Below are positions 1 through 12,344 of a DNA stretch of 64,000 nucleotides, piece after piece. A program made the translations under genes and the position numbers. A model generated the notes under the pieces. The model was not told the origin of the DNA, ran no database searches, and was given only the letters and a program-made list of their open reading frames with translations. This DNA comes from Isoetes taiwanensis (lineage: Eukaryota; Streptophyta; Lycopodiopsida; Isoetales; Isoetaceae). Position 1 is the stretch's first letter, and every line of letters begins with the position of its first letter. The DNA is taken from assembly GCA_021234155.1 (NCBI GenBank), contig JAJEKV010000021.1:13761760-13825759 (forward strand). The letters are read 5' to 3'.

Positions 1-1320
1 GGGACCTTATAAGCTTAGTCGAAAGCATGTGTCTAGCAAAGTAAACAAGTTGAGCTAACGAATGGAATAAACCATAATAAGATATGTTGATATATTCTAA
101 ACTATTGAACATGGCTTTAAGTTATAGTTAGGTGGTTGCCCTAACTATAGTGGCATGCCTTGGGTTAGTATAATGGCTCGTTGTGTATGTATCTCCATGC
201 CATTGTGGATAACCTATCTATCGGTCTTGACCTGTATGCTGGCCATTGTGGCATGTGTTTATTTGTGCGCCTAGATAGCTAGTATATGCATTGAGTATGA
301 AGACTCTTATGAACCCTTTTAAGATATTACTTGAAAGTTATGGCTGCTTATATGTTAAGGGAGTTCCTGTTCTTGCTTTGAGATGTGCAATGATGTGTTG
401 TCACTTGGATATGAAATATCTTGGTATGAACCTTATTGTGTTGCATTGCTCTATGGTTGTTCTTGGAAGTAAGATGCATGAGGATTCTATGATATCTCGT
501 ATTGGATCAACCTGTAAGGTTATTGGTGATATGCTATCTTGTAAGGTCATGATGGATGATGTTGCATCTTGCATTGCAAACGGACCATCTTCGGAGGGGT
601 GGAATGGCCGTGAGACTCCGCATCCGTTCTAGATGGCTAGACGGATGGCATGTTGCATTTGCGGCCCACCTTCGGAGGGGTGGGGTGGCCGTGTAGACTC
701 CGCATCCGGCCTGATGGCCTGTTGGATGAGTTTAGCCCTGTACGTACAGATGGAGAGAGTGGTCTCCTTGGGGTCGCAACCCAAGGATTACGCTTGGCAT
801 ATGTGCATACATACAGAAGATTGTTGTGAACGTAAACATGTTTGTAGTATGAGTTCTAACTAACGCAGGGGCATAGTGGAGCAGGTAAATCTATTGTCTC
901 CCTATCTTGGATGCTATATGTTAGATTGCTTTGTGGTTGATGTTGTGAATGCTCCCGAAATGTTTCCTCCTCACTTAGTCCTTGTGGACTAACCCCCTTG
1001 TATTGTCTGTGTATGTTTAAGAGGGTACGTCTTGAGCTGAGGATGCAGTATTCAGAGGGAGAAACTGGGCATGAAGTTGCGCGAGCAGAGCGTTTTCCCG
1101 AGTCATCCTCAGTGACCTATAAGGAGGAGAATTCGGAGTGACCTGTTAAGCTATAGGAGTTGTAGTATGCCAAGACTCAGAGGAGTTTGGTCTTGTATAT
1201 AATTATCTGATCAATGGGACTATACTTTATTGAGCAAGTATACGAGTATCTTGGATGTTTAACTTAGATGTTAAACGTGTCGGTGCAACGGCCTAGGCCA
1301 AGGGGCAAGGTCCGTTTCAG
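1..1320. repeat. Repeat-derived DNA, probably part of a degenerate LTR element
   Basis: No supportable gene. The stretch is rich in short recurring words (for example several copies of GCCATTGTGG) and contains an imperfect tandem duplication of about 83 bp at 562-722, both units holding TTCGGAGGGGTGG. It runs straight into the 1320-1795 segment, which has a diverged second copy at 10.3-10.7 kb, so it is probably the upstream part of the same LTR-type repeat. The short open frames here have no recognisable motif. Confidence 0.35.
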
Positions 1321-1795
1321 CAAAGTGTGCACAGGAGGGGCGGATGGAGTGGACTACCCTAGCCATTGTTCTATGCCAGCCAACGCCATTGTTATGGCTC
1401 CGTCCGTTGTTATCCGGAGGCCTTGACTGTCAGTTGATCCCCATGAGTCTGAGCCGAGGTAGAGCCCTTATTTATAATACATTTTCTTGTTATGTTGGTA
1501 TTCTATTGCATTCTTATGGATGATGATGATCCTCCCTTCGTGGTGGCATATTATTTATTGTGTTGTTGCCAGGTGCTAACCTTGTATGTACGCTTCTGCC
1601 ATATAGGATTCCCATCGAAGGCGTGGGACGAATGATACCTCCGTGTCCTTCACCCGGACACTTGCCATCACAAGTGGTCTGAGTTAGACGGAGGGCCTTT
1701 CTATGGTGATATTGTCGCCATGGAAGAGGGGATTTCTCATATTTATACGATGGAAGCATCATATAGGTTCGCGGAGCGTCACATTGAGCCACTAG
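1320..1795 (+). repeat. Dispersed LTR-like repeat, copy 1
   Basis: This segment aligns by eye, in the same orientation, with 10325-10745. Shared blocks in order include AGGAGGGGC(A/G)GATGGAG, CTAGCCATTGT, GCCATTGTTAT, ATGAGTCTG, CCTCCCTTCG or CCACCCTTCG, GACGGAGGGCC, and a GGGGATTTC block followed by TATACGATGG. The two copies are clearly diverged. Size, dispersal and lack of coding favour a fragment of an LTR retrotransposon LTR or untranslated internal region, but no TG...CA ends or primer-binding site were found. Confidence 0.45.
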
Positions 1796-2207
1796 GATCA
1801 TTGGCATTAGCCTCAGCACTATTCATACGTAACAATTCATACTCCTTGCCGTGTGAATTCTTAATATCATTAGCCTCAAGAGCAGTAACACCAATAATAA
1901 AGTTTTTGGCACACTCATCTTCAGCTTTAGTGCATTCATATATTCTTTGTGGCAAGCTGTCATAGAGTGCAGAAATAAAGGCCCATACCTCATCCTCTTT
2001 TTTTGATAACTTGTTGATCTTAGGCAAGAGTGAAAGCCATTCACTAAACCCCATATGTGTCACAGCTAAAATCTGCTCGGGTGTTCTTATTGCTTCCCTT
2101 TCCAGGATCAATTCATGAACCTTCTTGTTCTTGATATAACATAGGATTGTTTGTACCACCGAATTACGACATTCGATTCTATTTTTGTCGTAGCCAATAT
2201 CTATCAA
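1779..2207 (-). pseudogene. Unrecognised 142-codon open frame, possible exon relic
   Basis: A continuous frame with normal-looking composition (K/E-rich helices, phrase HMGFSEWLSLLPKINK). The same frame continues upstream past one TAG stop at about 2248 with plausible sequence (GNYRKIDEE, stop, EYNIIPPTWNAQ). It has no ATG, no clear domain and no splice-site pair that I can defend. It overlaps the end of the LTR-like repeat, so an old retroelement-coded segment is as likely as a host exon. The function is unknown. Confidence 0.25.
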
Positions 2208-2209
2208 CT

Positions 2210-5200
2210 GAGCATTCCAAGTAGGAGGAATAATATTGTACTCCTACTCTTCATCAATTTTCCTGTAATTACCCCTTAGTAGAAGTCTTCTGCATGAAAT
2301 TCGAGACATTTTTTGCCAAGCCCATGAAGGCCTTGGAAGTGGTCATTTCAGTGGTGATAATACATGATGTTTTTGGGCCACGTTATTCAGAGATGCTCAC
2401 GATCACACTTGATTTCTCTCAAACAAGCACTTATTTCTGATATATTTCACTTCCCACATGGAAAAACCCTTGGTTTATTTTCGTTTCCAGAATTATGATA
2501 TTTCTTCAGATGGCAAACTGCCTTATAATACACAACTCAGGCTCGGGTATGTTGATAAAACTTATGGTGGCTTTGCCAAGTTTCTTTCGTGCAAATTCTT
2601 AGGCCATACTGTGAAGAATGCTGCTACGAAGAAATGGTTCTACTATATTGCGATTGTTGTCATCTATGCAGACCAATATTGATTGGTTCGACCTCATGTT
2701 TCACCTCATCATTGCCAAACTTGAACGTCTTTAGAAGGAACCAAAAATTGAAGGTCGTGTTTTGGCTATGGGAGCCCAGTTTTAGGCCTTTGTTAAGCAT
2801 TGATTACCACCAATTGATCCTAATTTCATCTTGGTGCAATTTTCTTGAACTTCTTCTTCATGTGATTCCACAATCAACACTCTCAGGTCATTAGTGCATT
2901 GGGCAGTATATCTCTAGATCAAAATCATATACCTCACCAAACATATGGAGGAAAAGCCTATTATCTCCTTCTTCATAGGCCCCACTATCCAAATCTCAGC
3001 CTGACTTTATTGAAGTGATTGACACTTCGTCAAATACTGTTCAGCATCGTCCTAATTCATACCCCTTGTCTTCCCTGACATTAGGATTCAAGGCTAATCA
3101 GCCAGCCATGCCTTGATATCCACGCCATATATTATATGAATGACAGCAAAATGTTCAAAGTTAATCTTCAACTACAAGATTTGCAGGAAAAACTGATGAA
3201 TGATGTCCATCTTTAGCATATAGACATAAGATTTGTATGTTCATACACAATGTTTGGAGAATTGAATTGGATTGAATTAAATTGACTTTTATCGTCCATG
3301 GAGACCAAAAAATCTGTAGAACAACAATAGAGTCACTAAGAAACTGTGCATCTATAGATTTTATACATATGAATGTGATGATGCTGGATTTGTTTCATCC
3401 CGTGTCGAGAATCTTTAGGGTAAAGGATGATAATACCATTACCACAAGTGGGTGTAGGCGTGTGCCTAATGTTATAAGCCCCCCCAGGAGGGATCCCAAC
3501 GATGTCCCTTTGGGCAAAATGAGATTGGATTAATCATTTAAACACTTTCAACCAGTTACTTAGCGAGGAATGAATGAAAGCTAGAGTTTGAACCCCTAAT
3601 ATTTGAATTAGACTTGACTTTGATGTTTGAGCACACCCCTAATCGCCTAGATGTTGGTTATGTAGGGATTGCATAAGTTTTTGGATCATGTGGTTACTGC
3701 GACATTGTTAAGCAACTCTTCATTCAAAATATAGTATTTATTTGGTCATATATACCAACTATAATCTATAGTCAATGTACATGTAACTACCACCTAATGG
3801 TAGGTGACCATGCTATCACATATATGATCACCCAACACTAGTATAGTCTACCAATCCAATGCTTCCATTAATCATTCCTATTTGCTATTGTATACGTGAT
3901 GATGTTTCACAACTTCAATCCTTTTACACATTTGGTAATAAATACAAAATATAGCTTTGACAACTCAAGTACATGCATGCAAAGTTACTACTCCATAGAG
4001 AAGCAGATTCTTAGTTTCTTCTTCTTCTTTTTCTTGCTAAATGCGGGGATAACTAAATATGGTATTGTAGACTGAGCAATTGAAATGCAAATTCTTCCAC
4101 TTTATTATAGAGCAATAGGGGTGATAAATGGTATTGTAGATTGAAACAATTGAAATGAAAATTCTTCCAGCCTGACACAATTCATCCTTAAGATTTCCTT
4201 ACAACTACAAGACATTCAAGCCTACACTTGAAATCCTTTGCATTGATTACACCTTTTGAACATGCACAAAAAGCTAATGATATGCAACAAATCCTCATTG
4301 AATGTTAGGAGAATAAAGAAAGTCACAAATATTCGGAGAAATAATTGGTCAGTTCACGATGTCAGTTCACGTGTCACCGCCCAAAAATTTATTGTTGTGA
4401 AGAATTATGTGATTCATTAGTGGACAACTTGTCATGGTATTATATCAGTTCTAACTACAGGAGAAATTAAAAGTGGCAAATGTTCATTGTGCCAATGATA
4501 CACGTCACAAGATTGAAATTATTCCCATGAGAGGGAAAGATTTTAATTGTGAACACAATGTCTTCATTACATGGCATTGGGCATATAACCAAGGAAATTA
4601 AAGGACCGAAAACGGGGGATTCCCTAGCAGTTTCCTTCAAATTGGGAACCTTACAAGTTAAGGTGGTAAATGCAATGCATGTGCTTTGAATGGTTATAAA
4701 CGCAACATACCGCACACAGATAAAACTATTCGATTCCACATGGGATCTCATGCAGAGGTCGCAGAGGAAGACCTCTGTGTTGACAATCTATCTGGATTGT
4801 TAGGTAGAGGCGGACATCCACCGACAGGAGGCATGGTGGAACATGTAAGGCATAGGCAGTGTGTTGAAATGTGGAGCAGAGCAAGGGGCACAGATGTATG
4901 AATGGGTAGATTTTGTTGATGGATACTTTTGGAGTTAAAAATATACAATGTGGTGTAGTGTGAGAAGAAGAAGAAGCAACAAGTTCTCAAAAACAGCTGA
5001 ATACAAAGGTGTACTGCAAAGTGCAAAAGTGTAATATTCTTAAGGGATCTCTTTTCTTTCCTTTATCTCTTATTTTAAAATAATATGATATAATTGGGAA
5101 ACTGACCTGGCCGACACGTCGGCACATAACGGCAATACTAGCACAAAGAAACATGGCTTACGTGGACGGCCAGGATTTGTTTCAAAAGTAGCCGTTAGAA

Positions 5201-5640
5201 ACACGAGCTTCCTCGCTTGCCTCGCCGTTTTCCGCCATAGCCAGACCACAAACGAAGCTAGCTTCCGGAGCTAACAGACGTTCTTGGCCCTTTCATTTCT
5301 TCCCAAAATTCACCATTAATAAGTACCTCGTTTGATTTTTGGTTCCGGCAGCCCATCATTCTTTTCTTGGCGCTTTTTTTACGTTTTCTTCAAGCCTGTC
5401 AGTAATTTGGAAAGGGAAGTAGTTGTGAAATCGTTACAACAAGCTGTGGCAGCGCCATCTTCATTTTTTCCCCGCAGCGTCGGTGTCGGCAGATCTCGTG
5501 TGATGGATTATTTACTACTTTTTGAAGGATTGAAGATTATATTTTGTTTGCGGGTTTGAAAGACAGCTAGATCCCCTGTCAAGCGCTATTTGTTGGCACA
5601 TTTTATTTTCCTGATTTGATCCAGTTTGTCCAATACTTTA
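2210..5640. other. No gene seen; repeat traces and upstream region of the subtilase
   Basis: Only short, motif-free open frames occur here. A LINE 3'-end relic lies at about 3253-3326 (listed separately). The 500 bp before the subtilase contains TTAATAAGTACC near 5315 and long T-rich runs that could be promoter or leader, but no element is distinctive enough to call. Confidence 0.4.
3253..3326 (-). mobile_element. 3'-end relic of the repeat-tailed LINE family
   Basis: On the minus strand this reads GGTCTCCATGGACGATAAAA followed by a degenerate (AATTC)n tail. It is nearly the same 20-base terminus as the LINE at 12.4-13.8 kb, but with a different pentamer tail. Almost nothing of the element body is present. 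No target-site duplication is obvious. Confidence 0.55.
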
Positions 5641-5749
5641 TTTTGTGGAAGATTCATGGGAACAGAGCATAGACGTCAAGAAGGGGGACAACTTCTGCTC
5701 TGTTCAACATAAATTTGTTGCGAGATCCACCACCAGGACGGAGACGGCT

Positions 5750-8146
5750 ATGGCAGAATTTGACATCAGCAAGGCAAAAGGTTCGGTTTTGCTCTGCATT
5801 CTTTGTATCTGCTTTGCTGGATCCGTTTCTGGGTCTAAAGATGGGGCTAAAACTTACATTATTCATATGCAAAAGGATGCAAAGCCTCCGGCATTCGTCT
5901 CCCACGAGGGCTGGTATGCATCCGCTCTTGAATCCTCCCTTGCAAAAGTTGCAGGTCAAACTCTTGCAATATCTGCAGATCAGATTATATCTTCTCAAAT
6001 CCGGCAAGAGCGATTGATTCATGTTTACGACACAGTTTTCCACGGTTTTGCAGCTAGGCTGACACAATCCGAAGCGGAAGAGCTACAGAAAGTGCCAGGA
6101 GTTTTGAAATTGATTCCGGAGAAGGTGAATCATCTGCACACTACATACAGTCCAAAATTTATGAATTTAACATCATCAAGCAGAGTATGGCGGCGATCCT
6201 GGTATGGATCAGATGCCATAATCGGAATATTTGACACAGGAATATGGCCAGAAAGCAAGAGCATGTCAGATCACAAAATGGGGCCAATTCCATCGCATTG
6301 GAAAGGAAAATGTGTAGCAGGTCCAGGGTTCAACGCATCACTGTGCAACAAAAAATTGATCGGGGCACGATATTTTTACAGGGGGTACGAAGCAACGAGC
6401 GGGCCGATGAACGAGACAACAGAGTACAAATCTCCGCGGGATTCCGACGGCCATGGAACCCACACTGCCTCAACGGCCGGAGGTAGATATGTTTACGGAG
6501 CAAGTCTGTTAGGATTTGCAAAAGGAACTGCCCAGGGCATGGCCCCTCGGGCCCGAATTGCAGCGTACAAGGTTTGTTGGTCTGAAGGTTGTTTTGATTC
6601 GGATATTTTAGCAGCTTTTGATCAGGCAGTTGCTGACGGAGTAGATATAATTTCTCTTTCTGTTGGTGGAAATGTTATGCCATATTATTTAGATAGCATA
6701 GCTCTTGGGGCTTTTGGAGCTATGGAAAAGGGTGTTTTTGTGGCCTGTTCTAGTGGAAACGAAGGCCCTTCTGATCTTTCTGTTACAAATGTTGCACCCT
6801 GGATCACTACTGTGGGAGCTAGCACCATGGATAGAGCTTTCCCTGCTAATGTGATCCTTGGAAATGGAAAAATTCTTCCTGGTGTGTCACTGTATGCAGG
6901 ACCCCATCTTGGAAATAAAAAGTTTCCTCTAATCTATGCTTCGAACGCTCCATTCACAAAAAATGGCAGCGATGCTTACAGCTCCAGTTTGTGCATGAAA
7001 GGATCCCTCGATCCTGATCTAGTGCAAGGGAAAATTGTGGTCTGTGACAGAGGAAATAATCCCAGAGTTGAAAAGGGCTATGTGGTTAAATCTGCAGGAG
7101 GAGTTGGGATGATTCTTTGCAATACCCAGTCTGACGGAGAAGGCCTCGTAGCAGACAGCCATCTCCTCCCTGCTGCAGCAATCGGAGCCAATGCTGCAAA
7201 TCAAGTTCGAAGCTATATGACCTCAACCCATAATGCAGTCGCAGGTATTGATTTCAAAGGTACAGTTTTTGGAAACAAACCAGCCCCCGTAGTTGCTTCC
7301 TTTTCATCCAGAGGACCAAATCCTGAAACCCCAGAAATTTTGAAGCCTGATATTATTGCTCCAGGAGTTAATATTCTTGCTGCTTGGACTGGAGACGCTG
7401 GTCCTACCGGACTTGCTGCTGATACTAGAAGAGTTAAATTTAACATCATTTCTGGTACCTCCATGGCTTGCCCCCATGTTAGTGGCCTTGCTGCCCTTCT
7501 CAAATCTGCCCATCCAGACTGGAGCCCTGCTGCCATTAAATCTGCTCTTATGACCACTGCTTACTTGGTTGATAATTCTGGATCTGTTTTGCTCGATGAA
7601 TCCACAGGCAATGTTTCTACTCCTTTTGATTTTGGAGCTGGACATGTTGATCCTGAAAGAGCTCTTGATCCTGGCCTTGTTTATGATCTAGAGGTTAAGG
7701 ATTATGCAGATTTTCTTTGCACCTTGAACTACTCAAATAAGGCTTTGTCTCTGGTGACTAGAGGGATGTTCCCTTCTTGCTCAAAGAAGGCAAATTTTGG
7801 CACACTGGATTTTAACTATCCTTCTTTCTCAGTTGTTTTTGATCTGGCTAATGCTGGATCTCTTCTGCAGAAAAGCATGAGCAGGGTTGTTACAAATGTT
7901 GGTCCTGCCAATTCAGTCTACAAAGTTAGAGTTGAATCTCCAAGGGGTGTGCAGATCCAGGTTGAGCCTGAAATTCTAGTGTTCCACAAAAGAAGAGAGA
8001 AGAAGAGATTCAAGGTCCACGTTGTTGCAAGCAAAATTCCTCTTGTGCCTGGCGAATCAGAAACTGTTTTTGGATTGCTTGTTTGGGGTGATGGGACCAG
8101 ATCTGTTCAGAGCCCTATTGCCATCACCAGACAGGAAAATTATTGA
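5750..8146 (+). CDS. Subtilisin-like serine protease (plant subtilase, SBT1-like)
   Basis: Intact intronless gene of 798 codons plus stop. The frame is open further upstream, but the first ATG in frame is at 5750 and opens directly into a signal peptide (hydrophobic core about residues 12-27, likely cleavage near SVSG). An inhibitor-I9 propeptide begins at TYIIHM (about residue 36). The catalytic residues are all present: Asp162 in FDTGIWPES, His235 in DGHGTHT, the oxyanion-hole Asn337 in SSGNEGPS, and Ser571 in SGTSMACPH. A protease-associated insert lies between Asn and Ser, and a C-terminal fibronectin-III-like domain contains TNVGPANSVYKV. Length and absence of introns fit the SBT1 group. 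The product should be secreted to the cell wall and act on extracellular proteins. The exact substrate and orthologue cannot be read from sequence. This is the cleanest gene in the window. Confidence 0.96.
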   Translation: MAEFDISKAKGSVLLCILCICFAGSVSGSKDGAKTYIIHMQKDAKPPAFVSHEGWYASALESSLAKVAGQTLAISADQIISSQIRQERLIHVYDTVFHGFAARLTQSEAEELQKVPGVLKLIPEKVNHLHTTYSPKFMNLTSSSRVWRRSWYGSDAIIGIFDTGIWPESKSMSDHKMGPIPSHWKGKCVAGPGFNASLCNKKLIGARYFYRGYEATSGPMNETTEYKSPRDSDGHGTHTASTAGGRYVYGASLLGFAKGTAQGMAPRARIAAYKVCWSEGCFDSDILAAFDQAVADGVDIISLSVGGNVMPYYLDSIALGAFGAMEKGVFVACSSGNEGPSDLSVTNVAPWITTVGASTMDRAFPANVILGNGKILPGVSLYAGPHLGNKKFPLIYASNAPFTKNGSDAYSSSLCMKGSLDPDLVQGKIVVCDRGNNPRVEKGYVVKSAGGVGMILCNTQSDGEGLVADSHLLPAAAIGANAANQVRSYMTSTHNAVAGIDFKGTVFGNKPAPVVASFSSRGPNPETPEILKPDIIAPGVNILAAWTGDAGPTGLAADTRRVKFNIISGTSMACPHVSGLAALLKSAHPDWSPAAIKSALMTTAYLVDNSGSVLLDESTGNVSTPFDFGAGHVDPERALDPGLVYDLEVKDYADFLCTLNYSNKALSLVTRGMFPSCSKKANFGTLDFNYPSFSVVFDLANAGSLLQKSMSRVVTNVGPANSVYKVRVESPRGVQIQVEPEILVFHKRREKKRFKVHVVASKIPLVPGESETVFGLLVWGDGTRSVQSPIAITRQENY

Positions 8147-8149
8147 TTT

Positions 8150-10060
8150 ATTCAGATTCACTCTTAGCTGCTGCATTCTACTTCCCTTAAAATTCCTGCT
8201 TCTTCAAATGAATTGTTGAAGGAACAGGGTGAAAACTGTTGGTCCTCATTATTGCTGATTTTGGGCCCCCATCAACTGCAGCAAATATGTTGAGTATATG
8301 GCTTACAACGTGTTCCTTTTCAGAGATGGATGGGGGCTGTGGTTAATGGAAGGAATTCCTTTTCCAATTCCAATATGTGGTTTGTTGTTTATGTGTTGTC
8401 CGCCTTCCTTCTTTTTTAAATTCAAGTGAGGAATGGGCATTGATTGTACCAGTTTTGGCAGATGGCAACAGTTTTTGGACTGCTTGGCAATCTAACACAT
8501 GAAATGACCCCACTACTGTCTCAATCTGACTAGCCATAGCAGGTTTTGCATGCAAAAAATAAAAAATCAGTCATGGCAGGTTTTGCTTGCAAAAATTAAA
8601 AAATAATAACAGAGCAGTTCAGCATCCCGTGTACTCTTTCATAGAAACAAAGATAATCAAGATATGAGTGACAAATGGAATGATACGTACCTAATACTGG
8701 AAAGAAAGACCGGAATAGAACAGACACATACCGGGAATTGGAGCTGCCTACCCACTGGGTTAAATTAAACAAAATTTTAAGTTAACCAATGGTTTGTTAT
8801 GCTATATTAAGGTTGTTTTTATGAAGCTTTCACGCTGCATATTATGTCAATTACTAATATTACAAAATCTGTTAAAATTAGTGTTAGATTAAATACTAAC
8901 ATAACAGAATCTGTTAAAAAGCTTTTGTCAATGCTCATTTCATTCATTGTTATTTTGAACAATCTGTTCATACCATTTGGCTTCAAGTGCAGGTTATATC
9001 TGTTCAACCAATGCAGCTTAATCAGATCAATCTGTTCATACAATCAGGTTGCATTTTGTCACCACATCTAAAATTGTGCTAATTGTCATCACATTTCAGC
9101 AACAATCAGGTTGCATTTTGTCACCACATCTAAAATTGTGCTAATTGTCATCACATTTCAGCAGGCTTTGGCATTCCGATATCAACCAACAAGAGTCTAA
9201 CATCTCAATCTAGACATCAATTGCAGGTTTTTCTACAGGTCTTATGATTGGATTTGACTGCATCATAAGATTGTGACATCTAGATTTGTCTGCAAGAGCA
9301 TCTCCTATGTGCCCCTTATCGTCCATATTGCTAAGAAACTAATTGAATTGATGAGCATTATCGGATAATGATGAGCATTAATTGACATACCTTTTGTAGA
9401 TCAGGTTGATATAGCTTCAGAAATACCAAACGAGAGCTGCCATGGTAAATCACGTCCTTCTCCTTAGGGGCTGAGTTTCTGACTGTCCATGTCAGCCAAA
9501 GCAAAATAGAATAAAACAAACATGTCCAAGCATAATCATCCTAGAAGCATCTATTATCATCATTAAAATACTATTACAATCCAGCCAATACATAATTGCC
9601 CATTCTATTCTATTATTATGCTCACAACTCATATTCTTACAACTCATATTATGCAAGCAGGCTTCTAGTTTAAGAAATGGATAAATGGTGGCCTAGCATG
9701 TAAGATTAGAACAAGCAGGTAAGGTGGAGTTGTATATTTGGCAGGTGTCGTGTTCCAAACAAATGTTGCTGATCCTCTTAAGGTGATTTTGCATGGAAAC
9801 GTATCTTCTTTCATAAACACCCATTAAAATCTCCCTCAAATTGGGTATATATCTTTCTCTCAAAAGTAATGGAAAACGTGTCCTAGTTCAAAACATTGCT
9901 AAAGGGAAGAACAAAATGGTCTGCAATGAGCACAACTTCAAATGCAAAATGTCATTGTAATGTAAACATAAGGACTTAAGCTTGTAATGTAACCATAAGA
10001 ATTTGTTAGCATTATTCATTACATCGGATTGAGCTAACAAGGTCTGAAAGGATCAAGTCA
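8150..10060. other. Intergenic, short tandem repeats only
   Basis: This is the 3' flank of the subtilase and AT-rich spacer. It contains an imperfect 47-bp tandem repeat at 8533-8605 (GCAGGTTTTGC units) and the perfect 62-bp duplication listed below. No coding sequence is supported. Confidence 0.5.
9041..9164. repeat. Perfect 62-bp tandem duplication
   Basis: Two head-to-tail copies of a 62-bp unit starting CAATCAGGTTGCATTTTG. The second starts at 9103 and I see no differences between them, which implies a recent duplication. Confidence 0.85.
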
Positions 10061-10324
10061 GAGTTCTTTTGTCACCGAAACAAAATATTTTCTCTGCGAA
10101 GGAGCCAAACCCTGTAAATTATGGAACCTATGATCAGTCGGGTATGAATCGTGTGTGCCACGATTCTCTAGCCGCCCGTGGAGCCACTAGGCCTCGGGAA
10201 GGGGAGATGCAACTTTTCCTGCCTCATCGGATCGGGGAGATGCAACCCGGAGTATTCTCGATGGGTGATGCCATGAGATTGCATATCCGGTAGGCTATAG
10301 TCACGCCAGAGCCCGATTTAGCCC

Positions 10325-10745
10325 GTCGGCATAGGAGGGGCAGATGGAGCGGTCAACTCTAGCCATTGTCTATAGCTAGCCCCGCCATTGTTATATCTCG
10401 GTCTGCTCTATCTTGAGGTCCAGCCGTCAGTCTACCTCCCTTATGAGTCTGGGTAGGAGCTATTCTGTTTTATGATGTATTATTGTCTATGATGGATCTA
10501 TGGACGGATGATGGTACCACCCTTCGAGGTAGCTGATTGTATTGTTATTGCTAGTGCTGATGTTTATGTTTATGCTTCCGTTGTTATAGGAGCCCATAGG
10601 GGAAGGGCGCACAAGACACCTTCATGTCCCCTTCCTGCGCCATGGCCATCCCAAGTGGGGGATAGACGGAGGGCCCATGCGGCAGGTGTGCTGGATGGGG
10701 GATTTCCTGCGAGATATACGATGGGGCGTCATATATTTAGTGGGG
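10325..10745 (+). repeat. Dispersed LTR-like repeat, copy 2
   Basis: Diverged second copy of the 1320-1795 segment, in the same orientation, with the same order of conserved blocks ending in GACGGAGGGCC and ATACGATGG. The preceding 10060-10325 is GC-richer than its surroundings and probably belongs to the same element. No coding potential. Confidence 0.45.
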
Positions 10746-12009
10746 AGTAACCTAATTTGCCAAATTTGACTAGGAATATTAATGGGTCGCTGGACTAAAG
10801 TTACAGGATGATGCGGGTGGAACTTTCAAAAGCCAATATATCTATCGAAAAGGCATATCAATAACAAAGACCCTATATTCCATGCCACAAAAGAAGTCTA
10901 CGGAACCATACGAAGATAAATGGAAAAATGGGGTGAATGATATACAAAGGGACTATGGCAGAAAAAACAAAGGTAATACTTGCGCAATATGCGACTTTCT
11001 TAAATGGAACCTAGAGACTACGTGATTTACCTGTGTTAGGAGACTATAGCAACATAGACAACAACCTATGAGAAAAGTAACAACCAAAGTTTTGAAAAAC
11101 TGGAGCATCGAACTGCAGCATAAGAACTTTCAATATTAACGAAGAAAGTCATAGAGAAAAATATCCATCTTGCCGCCGTAGACCCCTAAAACCCAAACTT
11201 ATATGTAAAACGATGATAACCAACTGCTTGCCCAACAAACCTAGTTCAGACGGCAATTGAAAATTCATTATGATTTCAAGGGCATGGAAAAATCAACATC
11301 AAATACCACACTAAAATAAAAAAGGGCAAAAGAAGATTCAATGTGGGTTCAAGGGTAGAGAAAAATCAATACTATACATTAGGAGGCAAAGGAAAATTTG
11401 ATGTGAGTTCAAGGCCAAAGCATAATCCGACATCCATAACTTACATTAAAGGGCAAAGGAAAATTCGGGTTCAAAATACGTTCCAAGCCAAGGTCAAGGG
11501 CAAGGTCAATCCGAGTTAAGTAAAAGAAAGGATGCCAAAGTGGAGGCTAAAGAGGGAATCGGCCTAGGTCTGGAATGTTCGACATCGATAATTAACCCAC
11601 TGCTCATATGTAAGCAATACCTTCCAAACCACCACGCCGAATCCCGCACGTGATGAAAAATCACTAAGAGCGACCACATGCTCAACGAACTGAATGAATC
11701 GACGTAATATCTGAAGGAGCTCGTCGAATGAAAAGAGTATTATGTTGATATCCTCCCTAAGTATCACCACCCGATATGCCTTGAAAACAACGTAAATCAA
11801 GGTTGCAGCCATATTCAATGCGCTGAAATGAATATGTCGTAGTCACCATATACGAGAACCTTTACCCATCCCTAGCTGGCTTGGTTGCACAACCTCTGAG
11901 ATTAATCTCGGTACATAATTGATTTGTGCTAATGAATGGCTTGGGAGAATATGGAGATAAAGAATATGTGGGAAACATTAGGACAAATATATAGGAAAGA
12001 ATGAAAGAG
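10746..12009. repeat. Gene-free stretch with a degenerate ~65-bp tandem repeat
   Basis: No gene seen. Between about 11263 and 11485 a unit containing AGGGCAAAGGAAAATT, then a GGTTCAAGG block, then AAAATCAA is repeated a little over three times with considerable divergence. The rest is A-rich spacer. The open frame on the minus strand near 11.6-11.8 kb has no recognisable features. Confidence 0.4.
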
Positions 12010-12053
12010 ACCTAAGAATAGAATAGAATAGTTTTTTTATCGTCCACCTAAGA
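12010..12053 (-). mobile_element. Minimal LINE insertion with target-site duplication
   Basis: ACCTAAGA at 12010-12017 and again at 12046-12053 flank 28 bp that read, on the minus strand, GGACGATAAAAAAA followed by CTATTCTATTCTAT. That is the 3' terminus plus pentamer tail of the LINE 300 bp away. The 8-bp direct repeats are the target-site duplication of an insertion that copied only about 14 bases of element body before aborting. Confidence 0.75.
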
Positions 12054-12344
12054 GTAAAAAGCCTTTGAAAGAGCATCTATTTAAAACCGTATGATTTAGG
12101 AAGAAAATTGAATCTTCGCCATGAAAACATGTTTAGACTCTTCACCTAAGAAACAGCATGAAAACCTTAAATAAAACAATATTGGCTAGGGCAAACAATC
12201 GAGACTTGCATAGGGACCACAACGAGGGAAAAAATATGCCAACGAAAAAATTAAAAAGCAGACGCTAGATAGTCGGGAGATAATGCGGGTGCAAAAAGGC
12301 CCAAAAGTCCATGTGGGGTAGCAAGACCCGAGCCATTGGGAACA

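Noticed and set aside
5645-5749. Upstream GTG start for the subtilase
   Set aside because: Adds 35 residues that hide the signal peptide; ATG 5750 gives a normal secretory N-terminus.
5654-8219. Other-frame open frames overlapping the subtilase
   Set aside because: Shadows of a real gene with complete domain structure in another frame.
9318-9330. TTATCGTCCAT as another LINE terminus
   Set aside because: No repeat tail beside it and the bases after it do not continue the family terminus.
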